Notes: generated from the letters alone by a model not told the origin. DNA of 64,000 nt from Sepiola atlantica (GCA_963556195.1 OY744525.1:27093913-27157912); one strand, 5' to 3'; positions 32,901-44,439 are shown, counted from the first letter of the stretch. Numbers and translations: made by a program.

Positions 32901-33523
32901 TCCCATCCTACTCATTTTCTCTTTCTGTAGTTTGTGTAGTTTCTTCTTCATTCACAACATATCGACCAATCTTCTTTCTCTTCATTTCCCCTTTCTAATT
33001 CCTTTCATTTTTATCAGATGTCTACCCATACATTCTTTTACTTTCTGCTCTTCTTATTTTCATCTTTTTCACACTTTTATTTTACTCTCTCTATCGATGT
33101 TAACTCATCTATCAGATTTTATTTCTTTTCTGAAGTAAAGAATTCTATTATTTTCTCTTTTGTTATGATTTTATTTGTTTTCTTTAGTCTTGTGATGTAT
33201 TTTCAAACATTCTACTGTAAACAACACTTTTCTACATCTTTTATAATTTCTTCATATATTCTCTCTGATTACCATGATTATATTGGTTTAGCATTTGAAA
33301 TGTGTATTTATGGTTTTGTACAATGGAATATATATTAGAGCATATATGCATACATATTAATTTCTGTTTTTATTTATATATTTATAGACGCTATTTTAAT
33401 AATATATTTTGAAGACATCTATCTTTATATATATATATATATATATATATTATCTAAAAATAGTGGATATGTTAACACTGTAATTAAATATAAGAATCAG
33501 GACACCAAAATAATAATAAGAAT
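32901..33523. other. unassigned AT-rich DNA with TA tract
   Basis: T-rich frames and a (TA)n tract at 33426-33450. No recognised gene. Confidence 0.45.
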
Positions 33524-34390
33524 ATGAGGAATATAAAGATCATCTGGTTCACCCCACCATATAATCAAATGATGAAAACCAAACTAGGTAAGAAATATCT
33601 AAATCTTATGCATAAATATTTTCTAGTAACTAACCCTCTACATAAAATCTATAATAGAAATAAATTAAAATTTAGCTACAGTAGTATTGAAAACTTAAAA
33701 ATAATTATAAAATACTACTTGAAAACCGCAAAGAAAAATAATAATAGTATAAAAGATGACAACTATTATAATAATAATGAAGTAAAGTAAATTCGTATGA
33801 ATCGGAATGGTACAATTTGTTGACCGGTTTGATTCTGTTATCGGCATTCTTGCAGGAGGGACCACGTAATGGTTGCCAACATCCCTAAGTTAAAGTGATA
33901 TTATGGAATCGACTGGATTCGAACTTGGAACATGCATGTCGTCAGTCTGTGTTGTTATCTACGCAACCACCGTCACCCCTATAATAATAATGATTATTCT
34001 GATAAAAATAAAATAAAATAATAGAAAATATGCAATTATAAAAAAAGAAAATTGCCCTTTACAAAATAATTGTTTAATGAAGAGTCTAATATACCAAGTT
34101 ACAATATAAACAACTGAAACTCCAAACAACAAAACTATTACACAGCTTAGATTTGAAAAAATATATAATCATAACAGTTAATTTAATAACATAAAATATA
34201 GATATAACACATCACTATATAGGAATTCAAAGATAGTGAAAATTCTCCAGTAGTTAAGTGGAAAATTTTAAAATTGGGAAGGGTGTATAGATTTTAAAAT
34301 GACCTATGTAGATTATATCTTAGTGAAAAATTAAACATTTTAAAGTTTACAGATGTAAAAAAAAAATGTTCAACGAAAGAAGCAGATTAA
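33524..34390 (+). pseudogene. Penelope-like element C-terminus with GIY-YIG remnant
   Basis: 33524-33780 encodes RNIKIIWFTPPYNQMMKTKL, GKKYLNLMHKYFL, NPLHKIYNRNKLKFSYSS, IENLKIIIKYYLK. These are the conserved blocks between reverse transcriptase and endonuclease in Penelope-like and related elements (IIWFNPPFS...VGKKFL.L..KHF...LHKIFNRNTVKISYSCM). After the SINE at 33781-33979 the frame resumes at 33994 with DYSDKNKIK, KENCPLQNNCLMKSLIYQVT, LRFEKIYNHNS, VVKWKILKLG and CRLYLSEKLNILKFTD, the zinc-knuckle and GIY-YIG region. The YTG/YIG motif itself is lost and several stops occur. The reverse transcriptase is absent, so this is a fragment. Confidence 0.82.
33781..33979 (-). mobile_element. tRNA-derived SINE nested in Penelope relic, 14-bp TSD
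   Basis: Minus strand: head GGGGTGACGGTGGTTGCGTA with an A-box-like TGACGGTGGTTGCG, and a B box AGTTCGAATCCAG. The body then runs to ATTCATACGAATTTACTTTA. TATAATAATAATGA flanks it exactly at 33767-33780 and 33980-33993 (low complexity, so slightly weaker evidence). The Penelope reading frame continues on both sides, which independently proves the insertion. The head resembles the SINE at 3087-3230. Confidence 0.88.
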
Positions 34391-36060
34391 CTATAAACTA
34401 TAGACACAAAACAAATTTCACCTTGGGATAGCCACCTATATAAAAGAATAAGCCTACTTGAACCTACTGTAAAAAGAGATGCATCAGAAACCTTAGTGGG
34501 AAAAACTTGGAATAAGGTAAATAGCTTATGGGAGTGTACAGACAGGGAAAGTTGCAAGTCCACTATTACATTTTTGCAAAAGAAGACGACATGGAAAAAT
34601 GAACCTTAAAATAATATACAATCACTGTTATCCCACATATATTAATTAAAGAGTTACTCTAAATACTTTTATCCACATAAGAGTGTTGCAGTGTTTAGGT
34701 ATTGTTTTAACATTTTCACAAATAAATTTAAAATACAAACGACTATATATAAACAGCAATGGCACATACAAGTTTTAAAGTTCTTATCAGTGCCAACAGA
34801 GTTCTGGTTCGGAGTGATAATTGTATATGTATGCTTATATAAGTAAGATAGTTTTAGAATTTTGTGAAATAGACAGTGAGTCAACAGGTAATATAACGTT
34901 TACTATTTTGTTGTTGAATTAATGAAAGATAATCTAGCAGATTGATTAACCTGTGGATATGAAAAAGATTTCTTTCATGAAAAAGATGCCTTTTCATGTT
35001 TGAGACTAGTGACATGGAGTATATTAGCGTTTTCATTGATGTAGGTGTAGACAAAATCATGTGATTATTTTTTTTCAGGTTCATATTTTTTATTTAGCTG
35101 TTTTTTTTAAGTTATTAAAATTTAAATAACTTGGTCATTATATATGCTAAAAACATGAAACTTTTGTAAATTTATGTGCTTTACATCAGGGATATTCACA
35201 CTTTTAGGCTTGTGAACTACTTTCAAAATGACAAAATCTACATTTTAAAAATATATATTAAAATCTATCTATTTATACCGATTACACACCCTACTTTGAT
35301 GACTTGCACTGAATGTTGTTTGCCAGGGTTGCATAGTACGAACACTAGTAGCTGCTGGTAGTTATTTTAATAAAAACTAGTTATACCTACCAATAATTAC
35401 TTCCCTTTATTGTTTAATAATAGCCGGTGAGTGAGGGAAAATGTTTCCACTATGACACTGTTTTTTTAATAGCGAATAAGTATTTTTATTAAATAGTAGC
35501 AAAATAAAATATATTAATGCCAATAACATAATGGAAGGAATAAACTAAAAAAAAGTAGGCTAGTCCGAATCAAGTATCGATATGTAAAACAGATTGCTAT
35601 TTGAATCTAACTTTGAAAATCTGGCAAGATAAAATTATATGTTGGATTAAACAAACTTTTAGAAAATTGTTTAAGTTAGAGTAAATGCAAATTCTCTATA
35701 AACTTCTGATTAAATAAAAATTATGCATTTAATTTTTTTCATTAAATAAAAAAAATGTTATTAAACCTTAATTTGATCATGTATGCAATTTGACCATGTG
35801 ATAAAATTAAAACTCAATATAAAAAACACGTTTTTATTAAAAGAATTTTAAAAAAACGTGACTTTGCTTTGTTTAATTTTTATTAGAATAAATTAACATC
35901 TCTATAAAAGATATGCACGTGATATTTTTTTCAATTTCTGCACAACGTCCTCTTATTTAAATAAACATAAGCATGTCAAACAGCAAATGCATGCCAATCC
36001 ATAAAAAGAGAAGTGATCTTAGCTACCCTGTACATCAAACAAAGGAAGGATAAATTAATC
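34391..36060. other. unassigned AT-rich DNA
   Basis: 34420-34600 may continue degraded Penelope or flanking sequence. A hAT-like start (CAGGGATATTCACA) at 35187 is unsupported by a partner. Otherwise featureless A/T-rich DNA. Confidence 0.4.
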
Positions 36061-36080
36061 CAGGCATTTATTTTCTGAAA

Positions 36081-36152
36081 TCATGATGATGATCATCATC
36101 ATCATGATGATCATGATGATGATCATCATCGTCGTCGTCGTCGTCGTCGTCG

Positions 36153-36218
<66 letters not shown>

Positions 36219-36219
36219 A
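36081..36219. repeat. strand-switching (ATG)n/(ATC)n/(GTC)n array
   Basis: Short alternating ATGATG and ATCATC blocks (36081-36129) make nested palindromes. They are followed by about 8 GTC and about 22 ATC units. It forms the tail of the minus-strand LINE fragment at 36237. Confidence 0.92.
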
Positions 36220-36236
36220 TCAGTTTAACACCTGCT

Positions 36237-36560
36237 TTACATGCTGGCATGTGTCGGGCAGCTTTTACAAATTGACTTTTACACCAAACTATCTTTGGCC
36301 AGGTCTTTATTTATCCCTCTTTCTTTCAAATCTATCCTTATTAGTTCCTTCCACGTTTTCCTTGGCCTTCGCCGGCCAACTAACCTTGTTATCGCAACTG
36401 TTCTACATCTACTAACCCAAGAACTCACATCCATTCTTTCAGTGTGACCAAACCAACAAAGTCTCATGTTCTGCACACATCTCCCTATACTCTCCATATT
36501 TAATCATACTCTGAGGTCATCAGATCTAATCCTGTTTTTACGACTCACATTACATCTCAA
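36237..36560 (-). pseudogene. LINE RT C-terminal fragment with (GAT)n tail
   Basis: Minus-strand frame: MESIGRCVQNMRLCWFGHTE, RMDVSSWVSRCRTVAITRLV, GRRRPRKTWKELIRIDLKER, GINKDLAKDSLV, with the ending THASM-stop in another frame at 36237. It is the same lineage as 26795-27225 but less decayed (FGHTER and GRRRPRKTW intact). The 3' end passes into a GAT repeat within 20 bp. Confidence 0.87.
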
Positions 36561-36913
36561 TCATATCAAATATTTTTAAAAATTGAATGTTACACGATCT
36601 ACCTACACTCCCGTTGTGATCGACCTGTTGTTTTCAAATAGTCAGTCAGTTAAAACAAGCAGTGAGACAGACAAAGCAGACAAGTGAACTAGCCATGTTA
36701 AAGCACTCTGTCCCCTCTGCCTACTTGGATAAAGAAATGATTATGGAAGCTCCTAAGAACTTATTAAGCAACCCACAACCCGGCCAGTGATGGTATAAAT
36801 TAATATTTTAGATGGTCAACGTAATTCATGCATGTAGTTCAGCTACTATGTGAAATGCAATTCAAATAAAAAGAAATGAGCCCAACTTTTGCATTTATTC
36901 ACTTATATATATA

Positions 36914-37294
36914 CAGGGTGGGCCAAAATAAGGGTCCTATCTTTAAATTTGAATAACTTGAATTTGAATAACTTCCACAAAATAAAAGTTAAACTCACCA
37001 AACTTTATGTGTGTGTAGACTGACCCTTCCGAGATTTTTTGAAATAAACAAAACAAATTTTAGCCGAAAAACACTTCTTAAAACTTACAAAAACTAAAGT
37101 ATTGTTTTTTACACTGTTTTGAGTTTTTTAAGCAAAAATAATGTTTTCTAAATGAGGGTACTTCCTTAGGGCTAATACGGCTCATGCTTGCTTCGGAAGG
37201 GGTCCTTTACTTATTCTAAAAAAAAAAATTTTTTTAAATCAATAAATAAAAAAGTTATGAATTTTTAAAAATAGGACCCTTATTTTTGCCCACC

Positions 37295-37297
<3 letters not shown>
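36914..37297. mobile_element. 384-bp mariner-type MITE
   Basis: Terminal inverted repeats CAGGGTGGGC..AAATAAGG then GTCCTAT (36914-36940 / 37271-37297), with TATA flanking both sides, as expected for Tc1/mariner TA target duplication. The interior is non-coding and AT-rich, with a short tandem TTTGAATAACTT. The right flank expands into a TA tract (37298-37331). Confidence 0.92.
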
Positions 37298-37331
<34 letters not shown>

Positions 37332-37337
<6 letters not shown>

Positions 37338-37790
37338 GAAACTAAAAGTATACTTTTAGTAGCTAGAACCTATAGTGAAATGGTTTAAGCTCAATATACG
37401 AGATAGAGCAATTATAAAGATAAAGATAGATTAAAGAAGAGGGATAAACATGTACGAATGACAAATTTATTTCAACTTCGATTGTTCAATGCAAGGTGTA
37501 CTCGGTAAAAACATGTTTATTATTCTTTCCTTAAGACAAGGCTGTTCAAAGATTAAAATCTTATCATCAGAGGAATTATATAGATGGATAAGTTGGCAGT
37601 GGAAAAGTCAAAATTCAAAATTTGAAAAAATATTAAGTAATGGAGAGTGAGAATGTGTGTGTAAAAAAGATATGGGGTCTGTCCAGTTGGTAAATGTCCG
37701 TTGATAAGGTGTTCAGTGAAAGGAGATTGAACAATCGAAGTTGAACTAAATTTATCATTAGTACATGTTTATCCCTCTTCTTTCATCTAT

Positions 37791-37795
<5 letters not shown>
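37332..37795 (+). mobile_element. palindromic element, copy 1
   Basis: An outer ~95-bp segment starts AAAATATGAAACTAAAAGTA and contains the perfect 18-bp palindrome CTAAAAGTATACTTTTAG. It joins an inner MITE (37424-37795) whose ~62-bp TIRs read AAAGAAGAGGGATAAACATG, then AATTTA.TTCAACTTCGATTG. Both ends pass into TA tracts. A shorter, reversed copy is at 48362-48645. Confidence 0.85.

Positions 37796-37864
<69 letters not shown>
37795..37864. repeat. (TA)n(GT)n microsatellite
   Basis: About 27 TA then about 8 GT units. Confidence 0.95.
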
Positions 37865-38129
37865 ATATGGATATTTATGAAGGCTGATAGCAATGGATAA
37901 AACCGGAATGGTGAAAGAGAGGATGAACATAAAACAAGCAAAATTATCTATTTATTTTTCAATAGATCTTTCACATATTATATCAGTAAAAATTAAGACT
38001 TACTGTTAATATTAATAAAATCCGGGATGGTGGAACACTCCGCTTCTCAAAAAATAAAATAAAAGTTCAGTCCGTCTAAGGGACGTTTTCTTTCCGAACA
38101 TTGTGTCATCCTTTAGGGAGGTGACAGTC

Positions 38130-38420
38130 TAGTATCTGTTCTGTTCTGTCCTCATTAGGACATCCTACCGGGCATTACCTCCTCCTTTGGAGTAGGCAGT
38201 GTAGTAATTGATCTGTATGGTCATAATGAGACCATCCTCCTAGACATTACTTCCTCCTTGGAGGGAACCGCATAGTATATGTCATGCCCTCACAAGATCA
38301 TCCTCCGAGATATTACCTCTTCCTTAGTGGAAGAGGGGGGGGGGGCTGTGTAGCATATGTTCTGTCCACATGAGACCATCTTCTCGGACATTACCTCCTC
38401 CTTCATTGGCCGAATTGTAC
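38130..38420 (+). repeat. ~75-bp tandem repeat, about four diverged units
   Basis: Each unit: GTATNTGTTCTGTC, ANGANACCATCCTCC, GACATTACCTCCTCCTT, GG.G....GTGTAG. It is the inverse of the 25070-25243 array. One unit contains a G12 expansion (38335-38346). Confidence 0.8.
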
Positions 38421-38570
38421 TTTGGGAGATAATTTTAGATTGACAGAAAAATAAACAGCTTTGAGCGTAAATTTGCGAATACTTCCAATAGATTTAAACA
38501 TAATATTTGGTACAAGAATAATAAACGCCAGAATTTAAGAAGAAATGTAAAACAAATATGAAAGTATAAA

Positions 38571-38606
38571 TACTCCTGGGCAACGCTGGGCCGGAACAGC
38601 TAGTAT
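38571..38606 (+). mobile_element. element 3' end 'CCTGGGCAACG..CAGCTAGTATA'
   Basis: CTCCTGGGCAACGCTGGGCC, then GGAACAGCTAGTATATG. The same end occurs at 50276-50307 and 50581-50610. The CCnGG-GCAACG-CCGGG arrangement can form a short hairpin before CTAG. The matching left end was not located. Confidence 0.55.
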
Positions 38607-39039
38607 ATGTATAAAAGAGGATGTTTGTTTGTTTATCTGTTATATAAATCAATACAGTAGCAGTTATAAGATCCTTCATAAGAACCAACAAAGGAAAGAT
38701 TTTACAGAGAAGCTATTGCCGTCATTAAAATTGACTCTCAATATAATTGGTGACATTAGTGTCTACTTATCAAATATCGTGTTAAGAACAGACAAAAAAG
38801 CTAAAACCTCATTTCAGTGAACTTCGAAACGAATAGTATTTATTTATTTATTTATTTTATTTCTATTCACTCTACTGAGACGTATAGGGCTGCTGAATTA
38901 GGGTCCTGATTTATAGGAGCATCCTAAATGGGGTGTTGTGCAGCGAGATGCTTGTCACATTACATTTAAATTTCTGCATGTTGATACAGTCGAGGGAAAC
39001 AGGGCGCAGGGAGAGAATTTCAAAGGCAATCAGTTTGAG

Positions 39040-40262
39040 GAAAGAAGCTATTAGAGTAGAAAGTCTTCCAGCATCTGGAGACCTCTACAGTGAATGGGTG
39101 TGATTTTGCTATTTGTCGGGTTGGGTAATTATGTTCAGGGAGGCACAAGTTCAGTTAGTTCGTCAGAGCACTTTCAATTGAAGTACTTGTAAAACAATCA
39201 CAGAGATGCAACATTATAGTGATGGGACAGGGGTTTGGAGCTTGGTAGACAGTGTGGGATCTATTAGGTTAGATACTCTTTTTTTGGACTCTGTTTAAGA
39301 GGGAGAGGCTAGTGGTTGGTGCACCAGCCCATATGTGACAACAATACTCCATGCATAGGCGAATGGTGACTTTTTAGGATACTGGCAGGTGTCATAAGTT
39401 TTTTAGCCCGGTAGAGGAATCACTCCTTTTTTGCAGCAGATTTAGCAGTATCTTCTATGTATTTATTTCTAATTCATGTTGCCTGTGAATTTGAACATTG
39501 GACTCTTGGGAAGAGTGCTAGCAGCCATGGCAATTGGTGGTTGGTAAAGATTCTTATAATTGGTAACGGTTCTTAGTAGCATTAAATATAACCATCCATT
39601 TTTTGCCTCATTCCTCTATAGACGGGAGGTCATTTTCTAAGGATTCAGCTATTGCCTTGGATATGTGTGTGTTTAATTTGCCCTCATGTCGAGAATAGAG
39701 CATGGTGACATCAGCAAATATACTAAACTTGAACACAATTGCATCAAGGACCTTACATCCACATTAATGTGATGTTGGTTAGATGTCATCGAGGACGACC
39801 TGGATCTTTCTTTTAGCTAAGAAGGATCTGATTATATTAAATATTCGTCCAGTAATACTGTACAAATTAATTTTCTTGAGAAGACCTTGTCAAAGGCTTT
39901 GGATATATCAAGCACTACCACCCTACATTCACCTGCCTTATTCAGTGTATGGTATATGAGTTCAGAGATGACCACTAGGAAATTTGCGGTAGAATGAGGT
40001 TGCCTAAATCCATACTGTTGGTCATAAAGAAATTTAACATTTTTGAGGTTGCAGACTATCGATAGATGGATTAATGATTCAAAGCTTTTAGTGAAGAGCA
40101 GGAGGAGATTTATGCGGTGATAATTTTGTGGGTCAGTTCTTTCACCAAAGTTCTTGAAAACTGGTACAACAGAGGCAATTTTCCAGCTATCAGAGAAGCA
40201 AGATTCGGCAAGGTACTTGTTCTAGAGTTTGGAGAGGTTGGGGGCCAGCTCATTGGCTGGCA
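39040..40262 (-). pseudogene. jockey-like LINE reverse transcriptase
   Basis: Minus-strand blocks in order: ELAPNLSKL, SCFSDSWKIASVVPVFKNFG, RTDPQNYHRINLLLLFTKSF (boxes 1-2a), YDQQYGFRQPHSTANFLVVI, GECRVVVLDISKAFDKV (box A, catalytic D kept), FNIIRSFLAKRKIQVVLDDI, then KFSIFADVTMLYSRHEGKLN (box C with one D lost, normally FADDTTLYS), WMVIFNATKNR, and the tail HMEYCCHIWAGAPTTSLSLL, NRVQKKS. The VPQGS box B is missing. Multiple frameshifts. No endonuclease half is present, so it is 5' truncated near 40262. Confidence 0.87.
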
Positions 40263-41029
40263 TTAATTTCTTTAGAAATAAAACATTAAAAATATTTAAA
40301 TAAATAAATGAAAAGAGTAATATGAATTTAATTAATAAAGTAAACTTTTGGGGATATTCGATTTATTTACACATGTATTTTGAGTGGAATAAATAATTAA
40401 ATTAATTCGTTTTGTAATTATTGAATGATTTGTTTGAGTATAGACAAAATTTCTTGTGAAATTGAAACATATCAAAGAATATCTTCATAATTGTACATAG
40501 ATAAAAAATTTCAACGTGATTTTTGCTATATTATCAGGAAAAAAATATTGGAGAAAATTTCCAGATAAAATTTCATTGAGTAAAGCTCTATTTAGCCAGA
40601 AATTTTGTAATAAAAAATGAAAATGTAAACACCGCTATTTACGTAATAGCTAACATTAGATTATGCAAATGTATATTAAAATACACTCAGATTTTAAACT
40701 TCTGCCAAAGATAAACTGATTATTTTATGTTAATAATTTGTTCTATTATTATTTAATGGTGGAGAAAAGTTGTTAATGTAGTAAAAATGTCGATAAATTC
40801 ATCTTTTTTAGTTGTGTGTCCCCCCCCCACTTTCCATTTTAAAATTACTTTTAGTTTTTTAAATGTTCAGACAGCGCATTGTTGACATTTTTTTTAAAGA
40901 CAATTTAATGTAAAAATGAAATCAATTTGACTTTTTGACAAAATTATTGCCAATTTTCTTCATCCTTTTCAGAAATTTGAAATTTTGAATCTATCTACTA
41001 CGAAAACTCTAATGGTGTTATCTTGCTTG
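40263..41029. other. unassigned AT-rich DNA
   Basis: No recognised feature. A C9 run is at 40821-40829. Confidence 0.45.
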
Positions 41030-41330
41030 CTTACTTGTCACCGTGCACACTTCATTTGAAGTGGTGAGAGAAATGGAATGATGTAAATAAGTAAAAGAGA
41101 GAGAGGGGGAGAGAAAGAGAGAGAAGATGAGAAATGGGAAAATAGAGAGAGGGACTATTATGACATCACAATGTATTCTGATGTCATAATAGATCCATAA
41201 TTGTTTACAAAATTATTAACGCATTTCCGAGAGAAGAATGGATGATGTAAATAATTAAAAGAGAAAGAGAGAGAGAAGGAAAGAAAAAAGAGAGAAGGCG
41301 AGCGAGAGAGAAGAGAGAATGTGGGAAGAA

Positions 41331-41363
<33 letters not shown>

Positions 41364-41660
41364 GAAAGAGAGTCTATTATGACATTAAAGAGTATTCTGA
41401 TCTCATAACAGACCCATAATTGTATTTAAATATATAAAAACGTTCAGAAGTTTATTAATGCGCTTCCAAGAAGGGAATTGGTGACGTTAATAATTAACAG
41501 AGAGAGAGAGACAGGGGTGGGGTAACAATATTGTAAATAAAATGTTTTGAATTAATAATAGTTTCCTATCCATGATTATCAACCAATGTCAAAGTTAAGA
41601 AATTCTATATTTAATAACATATATAACAAATACTGACCCAACGGGTCACGGGTGGTCTAG
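41030..41660 (+). repeat. GA-rich tandem units with palindrome, ending in CTAG terminus
   Basis: Three partial units of ~190-230 bp: GATGATGTAAATAATTAAAA, a GA tract, CTATTATGACAT, GTATTCTGAT, AGACCCATAATTGT, a GCATTTCCGAGAAG-like word. Unit 1 contains the perfect 14-bp inverted repeat CTATTATGACATCA/TGATGTCATAATAG (41155-41192). The block ends GACCCAACGGGTC (5-bp stem hairpin), ACGGGTGGTCTAGTATAC. The ends resemble Helitron 3' termini (hairpin then CTAG), though proof is lacking. Confidence 0.6.
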
Positions 41661-42176
41661 TATACAAATACATTTATGTCTAACCTATCTGACATCCAGC
41701 TAGCACCAGGTAAGCTCGCTAGTTTCTTCTAAAATTGAAGGAGACGGAAAAGAAATCTAATTGAGAGAGATATCAAAATATGAGTTGTCAGATAGACAGA
41801 TCGATATTGTCACTGATAAATGTAGATTTTAGAATAGATGGGGAGGTTTAGATGAGAAATGTGAATGAAGGGGTGAGAAAAATAAAGGACAAAGCTGTGT
41901 ATTGTGTGTCATATATAAAAATGTTGTATGTAAAGAACTTATATCATAAATAAGCGTGAGTGCATGTGTATGTGTCTCTGTGTCTGTGTTTCACACATTT
42001 GTATGCCTATGTATTTAAAATAAAATGTGCACATCTAAACATACCGACGCAAATATGAAGTCTTGCATAGACGAAGGCAATATTAACACATACATAAATA
42101 TACATATATTTATTTAGGTACATATTCATAATATTTACTTTCTGTTACTTAACTTTTCACTTTTACTATTTCTTCT

Positions 42177-42182
42177 CTCTTT

Positions 42183-42225
<43 letters not shown>

Positions 42226-42303
42226 TTTCTGGCTCTCTCTGTCTCTGCCTGTCTCTCTTTCTCTCTCTCTCTCCCTCTTTCTGTCTCTCTCTGTCTCTCT
42301 CTT

Positions 42304-42345
<42 letters not shown>

Positions 42346-42479
42346 CCTACAACCTATTTTCATGTTAGCCACTCTTGCTGCCTACTCTTTCTACTTCTAC
42401 CCTGTCACTGTTTCTTTCCTTCTTCATTTTTGACCTCTGTTTTCCTTTCAACTCTCCAAGCGTAATTGATCTCTCTCCT

Positions 42480-42529
<50 letters not shown>

Positions 42530-42631
42530 ACACACACGCGCGCATGCACATATCTCCTCTTTTATTTTATTTCTGTCATTAGCCTCACAATTATCTGTCT
42601 ACTCTTGAGGGCTGGATGGTTGGTTAGGTTG

Positions 42632-42677
<46 letters not shown>

Positions 42678-42689
42678 GTCTGTCTCTGT

Positions 42690-42733
<44 letters not shown>

Positions 42734-42837
42734 CTATCTGTCTCTCTCTGTCTGTCTGTCTGTCTCTGTCTCTCTCTCTCTCTCTGCCTTTCTATCTGTC
42801 TCTCTCTCTCTGTCTCTGTCTGTCTCTCTCTCTTTCC

Positions 42838-42868
<31 letters not shown>

Positions 42869-42875
42869 GTTGGAT
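42177..42875. repeat. CT-rich low-complexity domain
   Basis: Long (CT)n runs mixed with TGTCTC and TTTC words, a (CA)n run (42312-42340) and a C9 run near 42479. About 700 bp of nearly pure pyrimidine on +. All overlapping open frames (Leu-Ser on +, Arg-Glu on -) are artefacts. Confidence 0.9.
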
Positions 42876-42964
42876 ATGCCACGTACCGCTTTTCACTGCC
42901 TATATTTACTATCTCACCTGACTTCTATCTTTACTTTCTCACATTTCTACTTTATTGCTTGTGT

Positions 42965-43016
42965 GAACACACACACACGCATATATATATATGCGTGTGT
43001 GTGTGTGTGTGTGTGT
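42965..43016. repeat. self-complementary (AC)n(AT)n(GT)n
   Basis: ACACACACACACGC, then ATATATATATAT, then GCGTGTGTGTGTGT: a near-perfect palindrome centred at about 42986. Confidence 0.85.
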
Positions 43017-43019
43017 TCT

Positions 43020-43619
43020 ATATATATTGATACATATGCACACACTTTTATTTTCGAATAAATATGTTACATCTATTATATTTATAAAAATTAAATTTCT
43101 CTGTGTGCGGAAAATTCGTTTATATATATTTTATTCTCTATAACAGAACACCTATCTATTGTAATAAAACATTCAAAATAAAAAAATATCCATGATGTGT
43201 TGTTTATTTTAAACTTTCCTATTACAGAGGATGTCTTAAAATATTACTTTTCATCTACTTTTTTTATCATAAATTTAATTTTATTAATTTTGACATATTA
43301 TAATTTATACTTATCCGCTTCTGCTCAGGTCAAAGGTCACATTGATAGAGCCAATGGTTTTAAGATGCCAAAAAGTATCCCTTAAATAATCAGTCACTGA
43401 TGTCCTTTCATTTTTATTTTATTGACAGCATGCAGAAGTCACCAGTTCGATATCTGTTAGCGGCATTTTATTTTTTTTATTTTTCAAAGATGTTAATTTT
43501 TGAAAAAGCAAAGTAATTAAACGAGTTTCTTTACTTAGAGAACCTTAAGTAGTTTGTTATTTTTCGGTAATTAGATTACTTATGTATATAGATATCTTTA
43601 AAAATCACTTGCATCTATT
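43020..43619. other. unassigned AT-rich DNA
   Basis: Contains AGTTCGATATC near 43447, a weak B-box look-alike without an A box. No other feature. Confidence 0.4.
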
Positions 43620-43795
43620 ATTATACTAAATGTGCGTGTGTCAACGTTTGTTACACTCAGGATTTTCCCCTAGATACTTCAATAAAACAACATACATGCT
43701 TAAATATACTTTAGTTCTGGGATTAAGTTATGTTTGAACAAAAATTCTGTTTTAATTGTTCTAATTACTCGTAATTTTTAATTAACTAAACAAGT
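43620..43795 (+). repeat. dispersed repeat shared with 50640-50790
   Basis: CAACGTTTGTTACACTCAGG, CATGCTTAAATATACTTTAG, CTAATTACTCGTAATTTTTA, ATTAAC. At 50640-50790: TTAACG, CATGTTAAAATATTCCTTAG, CTAATTAGTCGTAATTTGCA, ATTAAC. In the second case it starts right after an element-end plus TA tract, so it may be a left end. Confidence 0.6.
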
Positions 43796-44089
43796 CACCC
43801 ATTTCTCTCAACCCGCATAAGTTACAAAGACTAATCAGTCACATGCAAGTTGCTATAGGAAAAAAAAAACACAGAAAGAACACCATCACAAGAACCAAGG
43901 AACAGAAACTGCAAGAAATATCATGAAATACCCCCCTTCTCAAAATTAAAAAAAAATATTTTTAAATTTATGGCACCAGCCTCGGCTGATACCACACAAA
44001 ATAGTCGTGAAGGGTCAAGGAGGATGGGAAGACCGAGGAGAGGAGGGAGGGCACTAACCAGACCTCTACTGGAAGAATGCAGAGAGTAC

Positions 44090-44300
44090 TGGGACCTTGG
44101 GGAGGCTTATTGACATCCAAATTCCAGAGGAGACCAATGGTCGTTGCCAGCGAGAAATCGATGGTAAGTGTCTCTTTTGATAACGCAAAGTCATTTGTAA
44201 TAATTACCGAAAGAGGTGGAGAGTACTGGAAATCTGGGGAGACTTGTTGTCACTCAGACTCCAAAGAACACCATCGGTTGTTATTGGTGAATAATCACTG
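44090..44300 (+). repeat. ~130-bp tandem duplication (diverged)
   Basis: GAGAGTACTGGGACCTTGGG, GAGGCTTATTGACATCCAAA, TTCCAGAGGAGACCAATGGT at 44085-44145 aligns to GAGAGTACTGGAAATCTGGG, GAGACTTGTTGTCACTCAGA, CTCCAAAGAACACCATCGGT at 44217-44277. A 74-codon frame spans both but has no recognised relatives. Confidence 0.7.
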
Positions 44301-44341
44301 AGGATGACTTGTGTGAGAACTCCTAGTGAGTAGAAATAATA

Positions 44342-44354
44342 CTACTAATAATAA

Positions 44355-44395
<41 letters not shown>

Positions 44396-44422
44396 ATAAT
44401 AATAATAATAATAATAATAATA
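44342..44422. repeat. (ACT)n(AAT)n microsatellite
   Basis: About 15 ACT units followed by about 9 AAT units. Confidence 0.93.
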
Positions 44423-44439
44423 AGTGAAGAGAATCCTCC

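Noticed and set aside
35187..35240. hAT-like start CAGGGATATTCACA
   Set aside because: No opposite end, TSD or transposase. A single short match is too likely by chance.
36241..36447. Plus-strand frame near 36241 and the similar one at 26830 as a conserved small protein (MLACVG.LL.I)
   Set aside because: Both are the antisense of the LINE reverse transcriptase tail, which reads sensibly only on the minus strand.
43440..43470. B-box look-alike AGTTCGATATC as a SINE
   Set aside because: No A box at the right distance and no shared tail or TSD.
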